From Paracidovorax avenae (GTDB taxonomy: Bacteria > Pseudomonadota > Gammaproteobacteria > Burkholderiales > Burkholderiaceae_C): a stretch of DNA of 64,000 bases. Where the stretch lies: contig NZ_CP156079.1 of NCBI RefSeq assembly GCF_040892545.1, positions 1,957,501 to 2,021,500 of the forward strand, read 5' to 3'. The position numbers and the translations under genes were made by a program. Numbering within the stretch: position 1 is the first letter of the stretch; each line of letters opens with the position of its first letter. The notes beneath the pieces were generated by a model. The model searched no databases, had not been told where the DNA came from, and was given only the letters and a program-made list of their open reading frames with translations. Below are positions 55,244-64,000 of this stretch, piece after piece.

Positions 55244-56098
55244 ATGCTGGTGACGCGCATCCTCACGGCCATCGTTCTGCTGGCCATCCTGCTGCCGGCG
55301 CTCTTCGCCGGCTCGGTCGTGCCCTTCGCGGCCGTGGTGCTGGTGCTCATGGCCGCCGCCGGCTGGGAGTGGGGCCGGCTGCAGGGGCTGGGCCAGCCGG
55401 CGTCCCTGGCGGTGGGTGCGGCCTGCGTGCTGCTCTGCGCCGCCAGTTGGGCGGGCGGCTGGACGGAGCGCCCGCTGCCCTGGCTCTGGGCCGCCGCGGG
55501 AGCCGGCTGGGTGCTCTGCGGCGCCTGGCTGCTGCGCCACGGCGTGGAGGGCTGGCCGCGCATTCCGCATCCGGTGCGCCTGGCCGGCGGGGTGCTGGCC
55601 CTCTGGCTGGCCTGGCTGGCTGCCGTGCAGGCGCGCACCATCGGCATCAATTTCCTGCTGTCCGTGCTCGTGCTGGTCTGGGTCGCGGACATCTTCGCCT
55701 ACTTTGCCGGCCGGGCATTCGGCCTGCGCTTCACGCGTTCCAGGCTGGCGCCGTCCATCAGTCCCGGCAAGAGCTGGGAAGGTGTCTGGGGCGGCATGGC
55801 CGGCGTGATCGTGCTCGCCGTGGCCTGGGCGGCAGCCGATGCCGCCTCGCAGGCCCTGGTCCCGAGCTTCTACACGCGGCTCGCCGCCAAGGGCTGGTGG
55901 CTGCTGGTCATCGGCGCGGTGTTCATGGCCTGCATGAGCGTGGTGGGCGATCTCGTCGAATCGCTGGTCAAGCGCAGCGCCGGCGCCAAGGACAGCAGCC
56001 GGCTGCTGCCCGGCCACGGCGGCGTGCTCGACCGCGTGGACGCGCTGCTGCCCACGCTGCCCCTGGCCATGATGCTCACCCATTTCGCTGCCCCATGA
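55244..56098 (+). CDS. cdsA: Phosphatidate cytidylyltransferase
   Basis: A 284-residue inner-membrane enzyme with about eight helices that makes CDP-diacylglycerol, the branch point of phospholipid synthesis. The family signature spans SISPGKSWEGVWGG (about residue 170), the GDLVESLVKRSAGAKDSS stretch and LPGHGGVLDRVDALL near the end, which includes the metal-binding aspartates. The ATG at 55244 follows AAGGGG. Its stop overlaps the dxr start by four bases. Confidence 0.96.
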   Translation: MLVTRILTAIVLLAILLPALFAGSVVPFAAVVLVLMAAAGWEWGRLQGLGQPASLAVGAACVLLCAASWAGGWTERPLPWLWAAAGAGWVLCGAWLLRHGVEGWPRIPHPVRLAGGVLALWLAWLAAVQARTIGINFLLSVLVLVWVADIFAYFAGRAFGLRFTRSRLAPSISPGKSWEGVWGGMAGVIVLAVAWAAADAASQALVPSFYTRLAAKGWWLLVIGAVFMACMSVVGDLVESLVKRSAGAKDSSRLLPGHGGVLDRVDALLPTLPLAMMLTHFAAP

Positions 56099-57273
56099 AA
56101 CAACGCCTTACCGTCCTGGGTTCCACCGGCTCCATCGGAACCAGCACCCTGGACGTGGTCGCGCGCCACCCCGGCCGCTACGAGATCTTCGCGCTGAGCG
56201 CCGCCACGCAGGTGGATGCCATGGCGGCGCAGTGCCTGCGCTTTGGTCCGCGCTACGCGGTCATGGCGAGTCCGGAGCATGCCCGCGCGCTGCGGGAGGC
56301 ATTGGCTGCGCAGGGCTCGTCCACCGAGGTGATGGACACCCCCGATGCCCTGCAGGCGATTTCGGCGCACCCCGAGGTGGACGTGGTCATGGCGGCCATC
56401 GTCGGCGCCGCCGGGCTCGCTCCCTGCCTGGCTGCCGCGCGCGCGGGCAAGCGCCTGCTGCTGGCGAACAAGGAAGCACTGGTCGTGGGGGGCGAGGTGT
56501 TCATGTCCGCCGTGCGCGAAGGCGGCGCCACGCTGCTGCCCATCGACAGCGAGCATTCCGCCATTTTCCAGTGCCTGCCCGAGGATGCGTCCTCCTGGCC
56601 GCGGCGCGTGGACCACATCCTGCTCACCGCGTCCGGCGGCCCGTTCCGCACCCGCGAGCCCGCCACCCTGCGCGACGTGACGCCCGAGCAGGCCTGCGCC
56701 CATCCCAACTTCTCCATGGGGCGCAAGATCTCGGTGGATTCCGCGACCATGATGAACAAGGCGCTGGAAGTGATCGAAGCGCGCTGGCTGTTCAACCTGG
56801 CGCCGGAGCAGATCCAGGTGGTCATCCATCCGCAGCAGATCATCCATTCGATGGTGCAGTTCAAGGATGCTTCCGTGCTGGCCCAGCTGGGCACGCCCGA
56901 CATGCGCGTGCCGATCGCCTGCGGCCTCGCCTGGCCCGAGCGCATCGAGAGCGGTACGCCCCGGCTCGATTTCCGCAGCCTGGCCGCCCTGACCTTCGAG
57001 GAGGCCGACGCCACGCGCTTTCCCGGGCTGCACCTGTCGTGGCAGGCCCTGCGCGCCGCGCCGGGCACCACCGCGGTGCTCAATGCGGCCAACGAGGTGG
57101 CGGTGGCGTCGTTCCTGGAGCGCCGCATCCGTTTCGACCAGATCCACCGGCTGAATCTTGCAACTCTGGAGGCGGTATCGCCCTCCAACCCGGACTCGCT
57201 GGGCGCATTGCTCGACCTCGACGCCCAGGCGCGCTCGGTCGCGCGGCACCGGGCAGAGCGGCTCGCGGCCTGA
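56095..57273 (+). CDS. dxr: 1-deoxy-D-xylulose-5-phosphate reductoisomerase
   Basis: A 392-residue NADPH-dependent enzyme, the committed step of the MEP isoprenoid pathway. The N-terminal LTVLGSTGSIGTSTLDVV is the cofactor site; LANKEALVVGG, PIDSEHSAIFQCL and SVDSATMMNKALEVIEARWLF (given here in part) include the metal and substrate residues. It overlaps cdsA by four bases (ATGA). Its product feeds UppS. Confidence 0.97.
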   Translation: MKQRLTVLGSTGSIGTSTLDVVARHPGRYEIFALSAATQVDAMAAQCLRFGPRYAVMASPEHARALREALAAQGSSTEVMDTPDALQAISAHPEVDVVMAAIVGAAGLAPCLAAARAGKRLLLANKEALVVGGEVFMSAVREGGATLLPIDSEHSAIFQCLPEDASSWPRRVDHILLTASGGPFRTREPATLRDVTPEQACAHPNFSMGRKISVDSATMMNKALEVIEARWLFNLAPEQIQVVIHPQQIIHSMVQFKDASVLAQLGTPDMRVPIACGLAWPERIESGTPRLDFRSLAALTFEEADATRFPGLHLSWQALRAAPGTTAVLNAANEVAVASFLERRIRFDQIHRLNLATLEAVSPSNPDSLGALLDLDAQARSVARHRAERLAA

Positions 57274-57306
57274 CCGCCGCGTTCCTCCACCGTACGGGAG
57301 TGCCCC

Positions 57307-58674
57307 ATGCTTCTCACCATCGTCGCCTTCGTCGTCGCCCTGGGCCTGCTCATCGCGGTCCATGAGTACGGGCACTACCGCGTGGCCGTGGCGTGCGGCG
57401 TCAAGGTCCTGCGTTTCTCCGTGGGCTTCGGCAAGCCGCTGCTGCGCTGGCAGCCGCGCGGATCCTCCACTGAATTCGTGATCGGCGCCTTCCCGCTCGG
57501 GGGCTACGTGCGCATGCTCGACGAGCGCGAGGCGCCGGTGGACGCTGCCGAGCGCCACCTCGCCTTCAACAACCAGCCCCTGCGCGCGCGCGCGGCCATC
57601 GTCGCCGCCGGCCCGATCGCCAACCTTCTGCTGGCCGTGGTGCTCTATGCGGTGGTCAACTGGATCGGCGTGCAGGAGCCGCGCGCCATCCTCGCCAGCC
57701 CCGCCGCCGGCTCCGTGGCCTACGACGCCGGACTGCGCGGAGGCGAACTGGTGGTGGGGGCCGCCATCGGTGCCGACGAGCTGGAGCCGGTCCGTTCCTT
57801 CGAGGACCTGCGCTGGGCGCTCACGCGCGGTGCCCTCGACGGCCAGGACGTGCGGCTGCAGGTCGAATCCGATCCGGGCGCGCCGCGCCGGGAACTGGTG
57901 CTGGAGCTGCACGACTTCGACGCGCGCGAGGCAGATGCGCAGCTGTTCCGCAAGATCGGCGTGCTGGGCCCGTGGACCCGCCCGGTCATCGGCGAAGTCG
58001 TCGCCGGCGGCGCCGCGCAGCGTGCCGGCCTGCGCGAAGGGGACACGGTGCTGCAGGTGGGTGCCACGCCCGTGGTGGACGGCCAGCAGCTGCGCGAGCT
58101 GATCCGCGCCTCCGTGCGCGACGGCAAGGCCGCCATGCAGACCTGGCGCATCGACCGGGCAGGGCGCGCGGTCGATCTGCAGGTGACGCCCGACGTGGTG
58201 CGCCAGGATGGCGCGGCGCCCGCGGGCCGCATCGGCGCGTACGTGGGCGCCCAGCCCGCGATGGTCACCGTGCGCCACGGCCCGCTCGAAGGCCTCTGGA
58301 AGGGCGTGACACGTACCTGGGAGGTCTCCGCGCTCACGCTGCGCATGATGGGCCGCATGGTGGTCGGCGAAGCCTCGCTCAAGAACCTGAGCGGGCCGCT
58401 CACCATCGCCGACTACGCGGGCCGTTCGGCCAGCCTCGGATTCACCCAGTACCTCGTGTTCCTGGCCCTCATCAGCGTGAGCCTGGGGGTGCTGAACCTG
58501 CTGCCGCTGCCGGTCCTCGATGGGGGTCACCTGATGTATTATCTTTGGGAAGGCGTGACCGGCAGGGGCGTGTCCGACGCCTGGATGGAGCGATTGCAGA
58601 GGGGCGGCGTCGCATTGCTCCTCGTGATGATGTCCATCGCCCTCTTCAACGACGTCACCCGGCTTTTTGGCTAA
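57307..58674 (+). CDS. rseP: Site-2 intramembrane protease RseP
   Basis: A 455-residue zinc metalloprotease of the inner membrane. The active site HEYGH lies in the first helix (about residue 18-22) and the third ligand in PVLDGGH near the C-terminus. Two PDZ domains lie between, visible as AGSVAYDAGLRGGELVV and GGAAQRAGLREGDTVL. RseP cuts anti-sigma-E after outer-membrane stress and removes signal peptide remnants. It stands immediately upstream of bamA, a conserved pairing. Confidence 0.97.
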   Translation: MLLTIVAFVVALGLLIAVHEYGHYRVAVACGVKVLRFSVGFGKPLLRWQPRGSSTEFVIGAFPLGGYVRMLDEREAPVDAAERHLAFNNQPLRARAAIVAAGPIANLLLAVVLYAVVNWIGVQEPRAILASPAAGSVAYDAGLRGGELVVGAAIGADELEPVRSFEDLRWALTRGALDGQDVRLQVESDPGAPRRELVLELHDFDAREADAQLFRKIGVLGPWTRPVIGEVVAGGAAQRAGLREGDTVLQVGATPVVDGQQLRELIRASVRDGKAAMQTWRIDRAGRAVDLQVTPDVVRQDGAAPAGRIGAYVGAQPAMVTVRHGPLEGLWKGVTRTWEVSALTLRMMGRMVVGEASLKNLSGPLTIADYAGRSASLGFTQYLVFLALISVSLGVLNLLPLPVLDGGHLMYYLWEGVTGRGVSDAWMERLQRGGVALLLVMMSIALFNDVTRLFG

Positions 58675-58717
58675 ACCTACCGCCGCATGAATCCGCCATG
58701 TCGGCACCAGTTCACTC

Positions 58718-61015
58718 ATGAAAAAACACATCAACCGCCTGGGCGTGCGTACGGCATGCGCCGTTGCCGCCATGGTCTTCGTCGCGCAGGCTGCCTGGGC
58801 CCTTGAACCGTTCAAGGTCCAGGACATCCGGGTGGAAGGCCTGCAGCGCGTGGAGCCGGGCACGGTGTTCGCCTCCATGCCGCTGCGCGTGGGCGACGAC
58901 TACAACGACGAGAAGGGCGCGGCCGCCATCCGCTCGCTCTTCGCGCTGGGCCTGTTCAAGGACGTGCGCCTGGAGGCCAGCGGCAACGTGCTCGTGGTGG
59001 TCGTGGAGGAGCGCCCGACCATCGCCGACGTCGATTTCGCAGGCACCAAGGAGTTCGACAAGGACACCCTCAAGAAGGCCATGCGGGACGTGGGCCTGAC
59101 CGAAGGGCGGCCCTACGACAAGGCCCTGACCGACCGGGCCGAGCAGGAACTCAAGCGCCAGTACATCAACAAGAGCCTGTACGGCGCCGAGGTGGTGACC
59201 ACGGTGACGCCCATCGAGCGCAACCGCGTCAACCTCACCTTCACGGTGACCGAGGGCGAGCCTGCCAAGATCAAGGACATCCACATCAACGGCGCGCAGG
59301 CCTTCAGCGAATCCACGCTCAAGGGCCTGTTCGACCAGGACACCGGCGGCTGGCTGAGCTGGTACACCAAGTCCGACCGCTATTCCCGCACCAAGCTCAA
59401 TGCCGACCTGGAGACGCTGCGCTCCTACTACCTCGCGCGTGGCTACCTCGAGTTCCGCATCGACTCCACCCAGGTGGCGGTGTCGCCGGACAAGCAGGAC
59501 ATCAGCATCACGATCAACATCACCGAAGGCCAGCGCTACGTGGTCTCCGGCGTGAAGCTGGAAGGCAACTACCTGGACCGCGACGACGAGTTCAAGTCGC
59601 TCATCACCATCCAGCCCGGCGAGCCCTACAACGCCGACAAGGTCACCGAGACCACCAAGGCGTTCACCGACCACTTCGGCAATTTCGGTTTCGCCTTCGC
59701 CCGCGTCGAGGCCGTGCCCGAGATCGACCGCGAGAACAACCGCGTGGCCCTCGTGCTGCGTGCCGAGCCCTCGCGCCGCGCCTACGTGCGCCGCATCGTG
59801 GTGAGCGGCAACAACCGCACCCGCGACGAAGTGATCCGCCGCGAATTCCGCCAGTACGAGGCGTCCTGGTACGACGGCGACAAGATCCGCCTCTCGCGCG
59901 ACCGCGTGGACCGCCTGGGCTATTTCACCGAGGTGAACGTCGAGACCCAGGAGGTCTCGGGCTCGCCCGACCAGGTCGACCTGGTGGTGAACGTGGCCGA
60001 GAAGCCCACCGGCTCCCTGCAGCTGGGCGCGGGCTTCTCGAGCGCCGAGAAGGTGTCGCTGTCGTTCAGCATCAAGCAGGAGAACGTGTTCGGCTCGGGC
60101 AACTACCTGGGCGTGGACGTGAACACCAGCAAGTACCGCCGCACGCTGGTGCTCAGCACCACCAACCCGTACTTCACCCCGGACGGCATCTCCCGCACGC
60201 TGGACCTCTACTACCGCACCGACAAGCCCTACCAGGACCAGGGCGGCAACTACCAGCTCATCACCGCCGGCACGAGCGTGCGCTTCGGCATCCCGTTCAG
60301 CGAGACCGACACCGTGTTCTTCGGCGGCGGGGTGGAGAACACGCGCATCAAGCTGGGCACGAACATTCCCGCGGCCTACCTTTCCTACGCCAACACGTAC
60401 GGCACCAGCAGCATGGCCCTTCCCCTGACCGTGGGCTGGTCGCGCGACGACCGCGACAGTGCCCTGGCGCCGAATTCGGGCCGCTACCAGCGCCTGAACT
60501 CCGACTGGTCGGTGGCGGGCGATGCGCGCTACGTGCGGGCCAACTACCAGTTCCAGCAGTACGTGCCGCTGAACAAGAAGTTCACCCTGGCATTCAACTC
60601 CGAGCTGGGCTGGGGCAAGGGCCTGAACGGCCGGCCCTACCCGGTGTTCAAGAACTTCTACTCCGGCGGCCTCGGCTCGGTGCGCGGCTTCGACCAGGGC
60701 ACCCTGGGCCCGCGCGACGTCACCGGCGCCTCCCTGGGCGGCCCGAAGAAGGTCACGCTCAACGCCGAATTCATCGCACCGTTCCCCGGTGCGGGCAACG
60801 ACCGTACGCTGCGCGTGTTCACGTTCGTGGACGCCGGCAACGTTTACGGCGAAGACGAGAAGGTCACCTTCAGCGACATGCGTGTCTCTGCAGGCCTGGG
60901 CCTGAGCTGGATTTCCCCGCTCGGTCCGCTTCGCCTCGCTTTCGCGCAACCGGTGCGCAAGTTCGCCGGCGATAAAATCCAGAAATTGCAATTCCAGATC
61001 GGAACGTCTTTCTAA
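58718..61015 (+). CDS. bamA: Outer-membrane protein assembly factor BamA
   Basis: A 765-residue Omp85 protein. A signal peptide (cleavage after AAWA near residue 28) is followed by five POTRA domains to about residue 420 and a 16-strand barrel. The lid-loop motif VRGF is in GGLGSVRGFDQGTLGP, and the last residue is phenylalanine as required for the barrel. BamA inserts outer-membrane proteins. Its stop TAA shares an A with the ATG of ompH. Confidence 0.98.
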   Translation: MKKHINRLGVRTACAVAAMVFVAQAAWALEPFKVQDIRVEGLQRVEPGTVFASMPLRVGDDYNDEKGAAAIRSLFALGLFKDVRLEASGNVLVVVVEERPTIADVDFAGTKEFDKDTLKKAMRDVGLTEGRPYDKALTDRAEQELKRQYINKSLYGAEVVTTVTPIERNRVNLTFTVTEGEPAKIKDIHINGAQAFSESTLKGLFDQDTGGWLSWYTKSDRYSRTKLNADLETLRSYYLARGYLEFRIDSTQVAVSPDKQDISITINITEGQRYVVSGVKLEGNYLDRDDEFKSLITIQPGEPYNADKVTETTKAFTDHFGNFGFAFARVEAVPEIDRENNRVALVLRAEPSRRAYVRRIVVSGNNRTRDEVIRREFRQYEASWYDGDKIRLSRDRVDRLGYFTEVNVETQEVSGSPDQVDLVVNVAEKPTGSLQLGAGFSSAEKVSLSFSIKQENVFGSGNYLGVDVNTSKYRRTLVLSTTNPYFTPDGISRTLDLYYRTDKPYQDQGGNYQLITAGTSVRFGIPFSETDTVFFGGGVENTRIKLGTNIPAAYLSYANTYGTSSMALPLTVGWSRDDRDSALAPNSGRYQRLNSDWSVAGDARYVRANYQFQQYVPLNKKFTLAFNSELGWGKGLNGRPYPVFKNFYSGGLGSVRGFDQGTLGPRDVTGASLGGPKKVTLNAEFIAPFPGAGNDRTLRVFTFVDAGNVYGEDEKVTFSDMRVSAGLGLSWISPLGPLRLAFAQPVRKFAGDKIQKLQFQIGTSF

Positions 61016-61542
61016 TGAAATCCCTTTCCCGCCATATTCCCCTGGTCCTTCTGCTCGGCGCGCTCGGCGCGGCCGTGCCCGCGCAGGCACAGGAGTTCAA
61101 GGCCGGTTTCGTGAACACCGACCGCATCTTCCGCGAAGCCAGCACGGCCAAGGCCGCACAGGCCAAGCTGGAGCAGGAATTCTCCAAGCGCGAGAAGGAC
61201 CTCGTCGACCAGGGCGCTGCGCTCAAGGCCGCCACCGAGAAGTTCGAGCGCGAGGCCCCCACCATGGCCGAGAGCCAGCGCACGGCCCGCCAGCGCCAGC
61301 TGGCCGACCAGGACCGCGACTTCCAGCGCAAGCGCCGCGAATTCCAGGACGACCTGGCCGCGCGCAAGAACGAAGAACTGGGCCAGGTGCTGGAGCGCGC
61401 CAACCGCGCCGTCAAGCAGGTGGCCGAGGCCGAGAAGTACGACGTCATCCTGCAGGAAGCCGTCTACATCAACCCCAAGCACGACATCACCGACAAGGTG
61501 ATCAAGGCGCTGAATGCAGGCGCGGGCGCCAGTGCGAAGTGA
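61015..61542 (+). CDS. skp: Periplasmic chaperone OmpH/Skp
   Basis: A 175-residue chaperone with a signal peptide (LGALGAAVPAQAQ) and long charged helices forming the tentacles of the Skp trimer (KLEQEFSKREKDLVDQGAAL, RKRREFQDDLAARKNEEL). It carries unfolded outer-membrane proteins across the periplasm to BamA. The start overlaps the bamA stop by one base. Confidence 0.95.
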   Translation: MKSLSRHIPLVLLLGALGAAVPAQAQEFKAGFVNTDRIFREASTAKAAQAKLEQEFSKREKDLVDQGAALKAATEKFEREAPTMAESQRTARQRQLADQDRDFQRKRREFQDDLAARKNEELGQVLERANRAVKQVAEAEKYDVILQEAVYINPKHDITDKVIKALNAGAGASAK

Positions 61543-61581
61543 TCGCAGCGGCAGCCGGTCGGCGCGCGCGGGGCATGCCGC

Positions 61582-62583
61582 GTGAGCGTGCGTCTCAGGC
61601 AGATTGTTGAGGCGCTGGGCGGAACGATCGAAGGGGGCGACGGCAACGTCGAGATTCTTCGCATCGCCCCGCTCGACTCGGCGGAACCGGGCGACCTGGC
61701 TTTCCTGAGCAATCCGCGCTATCGGCAACAACTGGCCGCCTCCCGGGCGGCCTGTGTCATTGTGGCGCCCGCGATGCGCGAGGAAGCGCTGGCGCGCGGC
61801 GCGTGCATCGTGGCGGAGGATCCGTACGCCTATTTCGCGCGGGCGACGCAGCTCTGGAAGCGCCTGCATGGCCGCACGCCCGCGGCAGGCGTCCATCCGT
61901 CTGCAGTGGTGGATCCGGACGCCTTCGTCGATCCCTCGGCGCGCATCGGCCCGCTCTGCGTGGTCGAGCGCGGCGCGCACATCGGCGCGGGCACGGTGCT
62001 GACCTCGCGCATCACGGTGGGCGAGGGTTGCCGCATCGGCGAGCGCTGCCTGCTGCACCCGGGCGTGGTGATCGGGGCGGACGGCTTCGGCTTCGCGCCC
62101 GACGGCGGCGCCTGGACCAAGATCGAGCAGCTCGGGGCGGTGCGCATCGGCGACGACGTGGAGATCGGCGCCAACACCTGCATCGACCGCGGCGCGCTGG
62201 ACGACACCGTCATCGAGGATGGCGTCAAGCTCGACAACCTCGTGCAGATCGGCCACAACGTCCGCATCGGGCGGCACACGGCCGTGGCCGGCTGCACCGG
62301 CGTGTCCGGCAGCACGCGCATCGGCGCGCACTGCATGATCGGCGGCGCCGCCATGATCCTGGGGCACCTGGAGATCGCCGACGGCGTTCAGGTGTCTCCG
62401 GGCACGGCCATCACGCGGTCCGTCCTGCGGCCCGGGCTCTACTCCGGCATGTTTCCCTTCGACGAAAATGCGAAGTGGGAAAAGAACGCGGCCACGCTGC
62501 GCCAGCTCCACGGGCTGCGCGCGCGCATCATGGCCCTCGAAGAACAGATACGAAAAGACGGTCCCACCGCACACATCCAATGA
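61582..62583 (+). CDS. lpxD: UDP-3-O-acyl-glucosamine N-acyltransferase
   Basis: A 333-residue left-handed beta-helix enzyme, third step of lipid A synthesis. The N-terminal uridine-binding domain ([18 protein letters not shown]) is followed by hexapeptide repeats from about residue 100 to 290 with the catalytic histidine in [11 protein letters not shown]. It begins at GTG 61582; no in-frame ATG gives the correct N-terminus. Its stop overlaps the fabZ start. Confidence 0.96.
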   Translation: MSVRLRQIVEALGGTIEGGDGNVEILRIAPLDSAEPGDLAFLSNPRYRQQLAASRAACVIVAPAMREEALARGACIVAEDPYAYFARATQLWKRLHGRTPAAGVHPSAVVDPDAFVDPSARIGPLCVVERGAHIGAGTVLTSRITVGEGCRIGERCLLHPGVVIGADGFGFAPDGGAWTKIEQLGAVRIGDDVEIGANTCIDRGALDDTVIEDGVKLDNLVQIGHNVRIGRHTAVAGCTGVSGSTRIGAHCMIGGAAMILGHLEIADGVQVSPGTAITRSVLRPGLYSGMFPFDENAKWEKNAATLRQLHGLRARIMALEEQIRKDGPTAHIQ

Positions 62584-63020
62584 TGGACATCCACCAAATC
62601 CTCAAGCTCCTGCCGCACCGCTATCCCTTCCTGCTGGTGGACCGCGTCGTCGAACTCGAAAGGGGCCAGCGCATCCAGGCGATCAAGAACGTCACGATCA
62701 ACGAGCCGTTCTTCACGGGGCATTTCCCGAGCCGCCCGGTGATGCCCGGCGTGCTGATGCTCGAGGCGCTCGCGCAGGCGGCAGGCCTGCTGTCCTTCGA
62801 CATGATGGGCGAGGCCCCGGGCGACGACAAGGTGTTCTATTTCGTCGGCATCGACGGCGCGCGCTTCAAGCGGCCCGTGGAGCCTGGCGACCAGCTCATC
62901 CTCGACGTGAAGCTCGACCGCATCAAGGGCGGCATCTACAAGTTCGCCGGCGTGGCGCGCGTGGGCGACAGCACCGCGTGCGAAGCCGAGATCATGTGCA
63001 CCATGCGGACCGTCGCCTGA
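62580..63020 (+). CDS. fabZ: 3-hydroxyacyl-ACP dehydratase FabZ
   Basis: A 146-residue hot-dog-fold dehydratase of fatty acid synthesis. The conserved opening [13 protein letters not shown] and the active site [19 protein letters not shown], with catalytic His and Glu, are intact. Two adjacent ATGs (62580, 62583) are possible; the first overlaps the lpxD stop by four bases. It competes with LpxA for the same hydroxyacyl-ACP pool, which explains the gene pairing. Confidence 0.97.
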   Translation: MMDIHQILKLLPHRYPFLLVDRVVELERGQRIQAIKNVTINEPFFTGHFPSRPVMPGVLMLEALAQAAGLLSFDMMGEAPGDDKVFYFVGIDGARFKRPVEPGDQLILDVKLDRIKGGIYKFAGVARVGDSTACEAEIMCTMRTVA

Positions 63021-63040
63021 TGGGCTGAGGGCGCGGGCAC

Positions 63041-63829
63041 ATGAGCAGCATCCATTCCACGGCCATCGTCGATCCGGGCGCCGAGCTGGACAGCTCGGTC
63101 ACCGTCGGCCCCTATGCGGTCATCGGCCCCAAGGTGCGCATCGGGGCCGGGACCCGTGTCGGGCCGCACTGCGTGATCGAGGGCCGCACGACGATCGGGC
63201 GCGACAACCAGATCTTCCAGTTCGCCTCGCTCGGCGCGGTCCCCCAGGACAAGAAATATGCCGGGGAAGACACGTGCCTGGAGATCGGCGACCGCAACAC
63301 GATCCGCGAGTTCTGCACCTTCAACCTCGGCGTGCCGGGCGCGGGGGGCATCACGCGCGTGGGCGACGACAACTGGATCATGGCCTACTGCCACATCGCG
63401 CACGACTGCCTGGTGGGCAACCACACCACGCTCTCGAACAACACCACGCTGGCCGGCCATGTCGAACTGGGCGACTGGGTGACCGTCGGCGGGCTGGTGG
63501 GCATCCACCAGTTCGTGAAGATCGGCGCGCATGCGATGGTCGGCTTCGCCTCGGCGGTGTCGCAGGACGTGCCGCCTTTCATGCTGGTCGATGGCAATCC
63601 GATGGGCGTGCGCGGCTTCAACATCGTCGGCCTGAAGCGCCGCGGCTTCTCCGCGGACCGCCTCGCCGCGGTCAAGCAGATGCATCGCCTGCTGTACCGC
63701 CAGGGGCTGACCCTGGAGGCGGCCGCCAGGGCGATCGAGGAGCTTCCGGCCGAGCACCCCGAGGCCGCGGGCGACATCGCCCTGCTGCGCGATTTCATCG
63801 CTTCCTCGACACGCGGCATCGCGCGCTGA
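63041..63829 (+). CDS. lpxA: UDP-GlcNAc O-acyltransferase LpxA
   Basis: A 262-residue first enzyme of lipid A synthesis. Hexapeptide repeats ([37 protein letters not shown]) form a beta-helix up to about residue 185, with the catalytic histidine in [12 protein letters not shown]. The C-terminal helical part ([18 protein letters not shown]) binds ACP. It is 20 bases after fabZ. Confidence 0.97.
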   Translation: MSSIHSTAIVDPGAELDSSVTVGPYAVIGPKVRIGAGTRVGPHCVIEGRTTIGRDNQIFQFASLGAVPQDKKYAGEDTCLEIGDRNTIREFCTFNLGVPGAGGITRVGDDNWIMAYCHIAHDCLVGNHTTLSNNTTLAGHVELGDWVTVGGLVGIHQFVKIGAHAMVGFASAVSQDVPPFMLVDGNPMGVRGFNIVGLKRRGFSADRLAAVKQMHRLLYRQGLTLEAAARAIEELPAEHPEAAGDIALLRDFIASSTRGIAR

Positions 63830-63845
63830 AGAGGAGCGCACAGCC

Positions 63846-64000
63846 ATGCAAGACGCCCCGCGCATCGCGATGGTGGCCGGCGAGACGTCCGGCGACCTGC
63901 TCGCCGGCCTGCTCCTGGACGGCCTGCATGCGCAGTGGCCGGCGGTGTCCGCGCAGGGTATCGGCGGGCCGCAGATGGAGCGCCGGGGTTTCCATTGCCT
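63846..64000 (+). CDS. lpxB: Lipid A disaccharide synthase, 3'-truncated by window edge
   Basis: The first 51 residues of LpxB; the window ends inside the gene. The opening [22 protein letters not shown] is the conserved donor-binding N-terminus (quoted in part: [11 protein letters not shown]), followed by [12 protein letters not shown]. It joins UDP-diacylglucosamine and lipid X. AGAGGAG-type sequence precedes the ATG at 63846, 16 bases after lpxA. Confidence 0.94.
   Translation, partial: MQDAPRIAMVAGETSGDLLAGLLLDGLHAQWPAVSAQGIGGPQMERRGFHC

Overview
The window is a very GC-rich, densely packed stretch of a bacterial chromosome. Gene content points to a betaproteobacterium of the Comamonadaceae, most likely Acidovorax/Paracidovorax or a close relative. 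The evidence is the rpsB-tsf-pyrH-frr-uppS-cdsA-dxr-rseP-bamA-ompH-lpxD-fabZ-lpxA-lpxB order, the DUF1302/DUF1329 pair, DUF1631, a Betaproteobacteria-style copper cluster and a TAXI-type binding protein. The assignment rests on family recognition, not a database search. I see no IS element, prophage, integrase, CRISPR array or rRNA. One tRNA gene, tRNA-Arg(TCT), lies at 21075-21151 on the minus strand.

Positions 1-20 kb hold catabolism and transport genes. A truncated aldehyde dehydrogenase, a gabD-like succinate-semialdehyde dehydrogenase and a nitroreductase run on the plus strand. They converge on a six-gene minus-strand run: aldehyde dehydrogenase, cytochrome b561, DUF1329, DUF1302, an RND/MMPL transporter and a Ycf48-like propeller. 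A divergent EutR-like AraC regulator sits at the head of this run. This is the best candidate in the window for an under-described system: an aldehyde-oxidising and trans-envelope transport unit for a hydrophobic compound. An APC permease, a chemoreceptor, a class III aminotransferase and an IclR regulator follow and suggest amine or amino-acid use.

Positions 19.6-36 kb are mixed accessory and housekeeping genes. They include a secreted Gly/Ser-rich protein, small hypothetical proteins, the tRNA, a Kef-type antiporter, an M14 peptidase lipoprotein, an RhlE-type helicase with a long Gly-rich tail, an orphan ATP-synthase epsilon-like gene, ettA and DUF1631. A tandem pair of small, about 66% identical predicted beta proteins follows, then a membrane-anchored TAXI protein overlapping a P1 peptidase, an unknown protein and a cupin.

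Positions 36.5-45.1 kb are a metal-resistance island. On the minus strand, YitT, a His-rich protein, a second small His-rich exported protein, a TolC-family lipoprotein, a multicopper oxidase and a DUF411-CusF fusion form a probable copper operon. Next to it a Cd/Zn/Pb-type P-ATPase is divergent from a MerR/CadR regulator, and a MerR-type operator between them fixes the regulator's start codon. At 45.2-47.7 kb an MlaE permease, an MCE protein and a lipoprotein lie together without a local ATPase.

Positions 48-51 kb carry a bifunctional NAD(P)HX repair enzyme and a DadA-like oxidase. From 51.3 kb to the end lies the conserved translation/envelope operon, ending inside lpxB. It links ribosomal protein S2, EF-Ts, UMP kinase and ribosome recycling to isoprenoid and phospholipid synthesis, site-2 proteolysis, outer-membrane protein assembly and lipid A synthesis.
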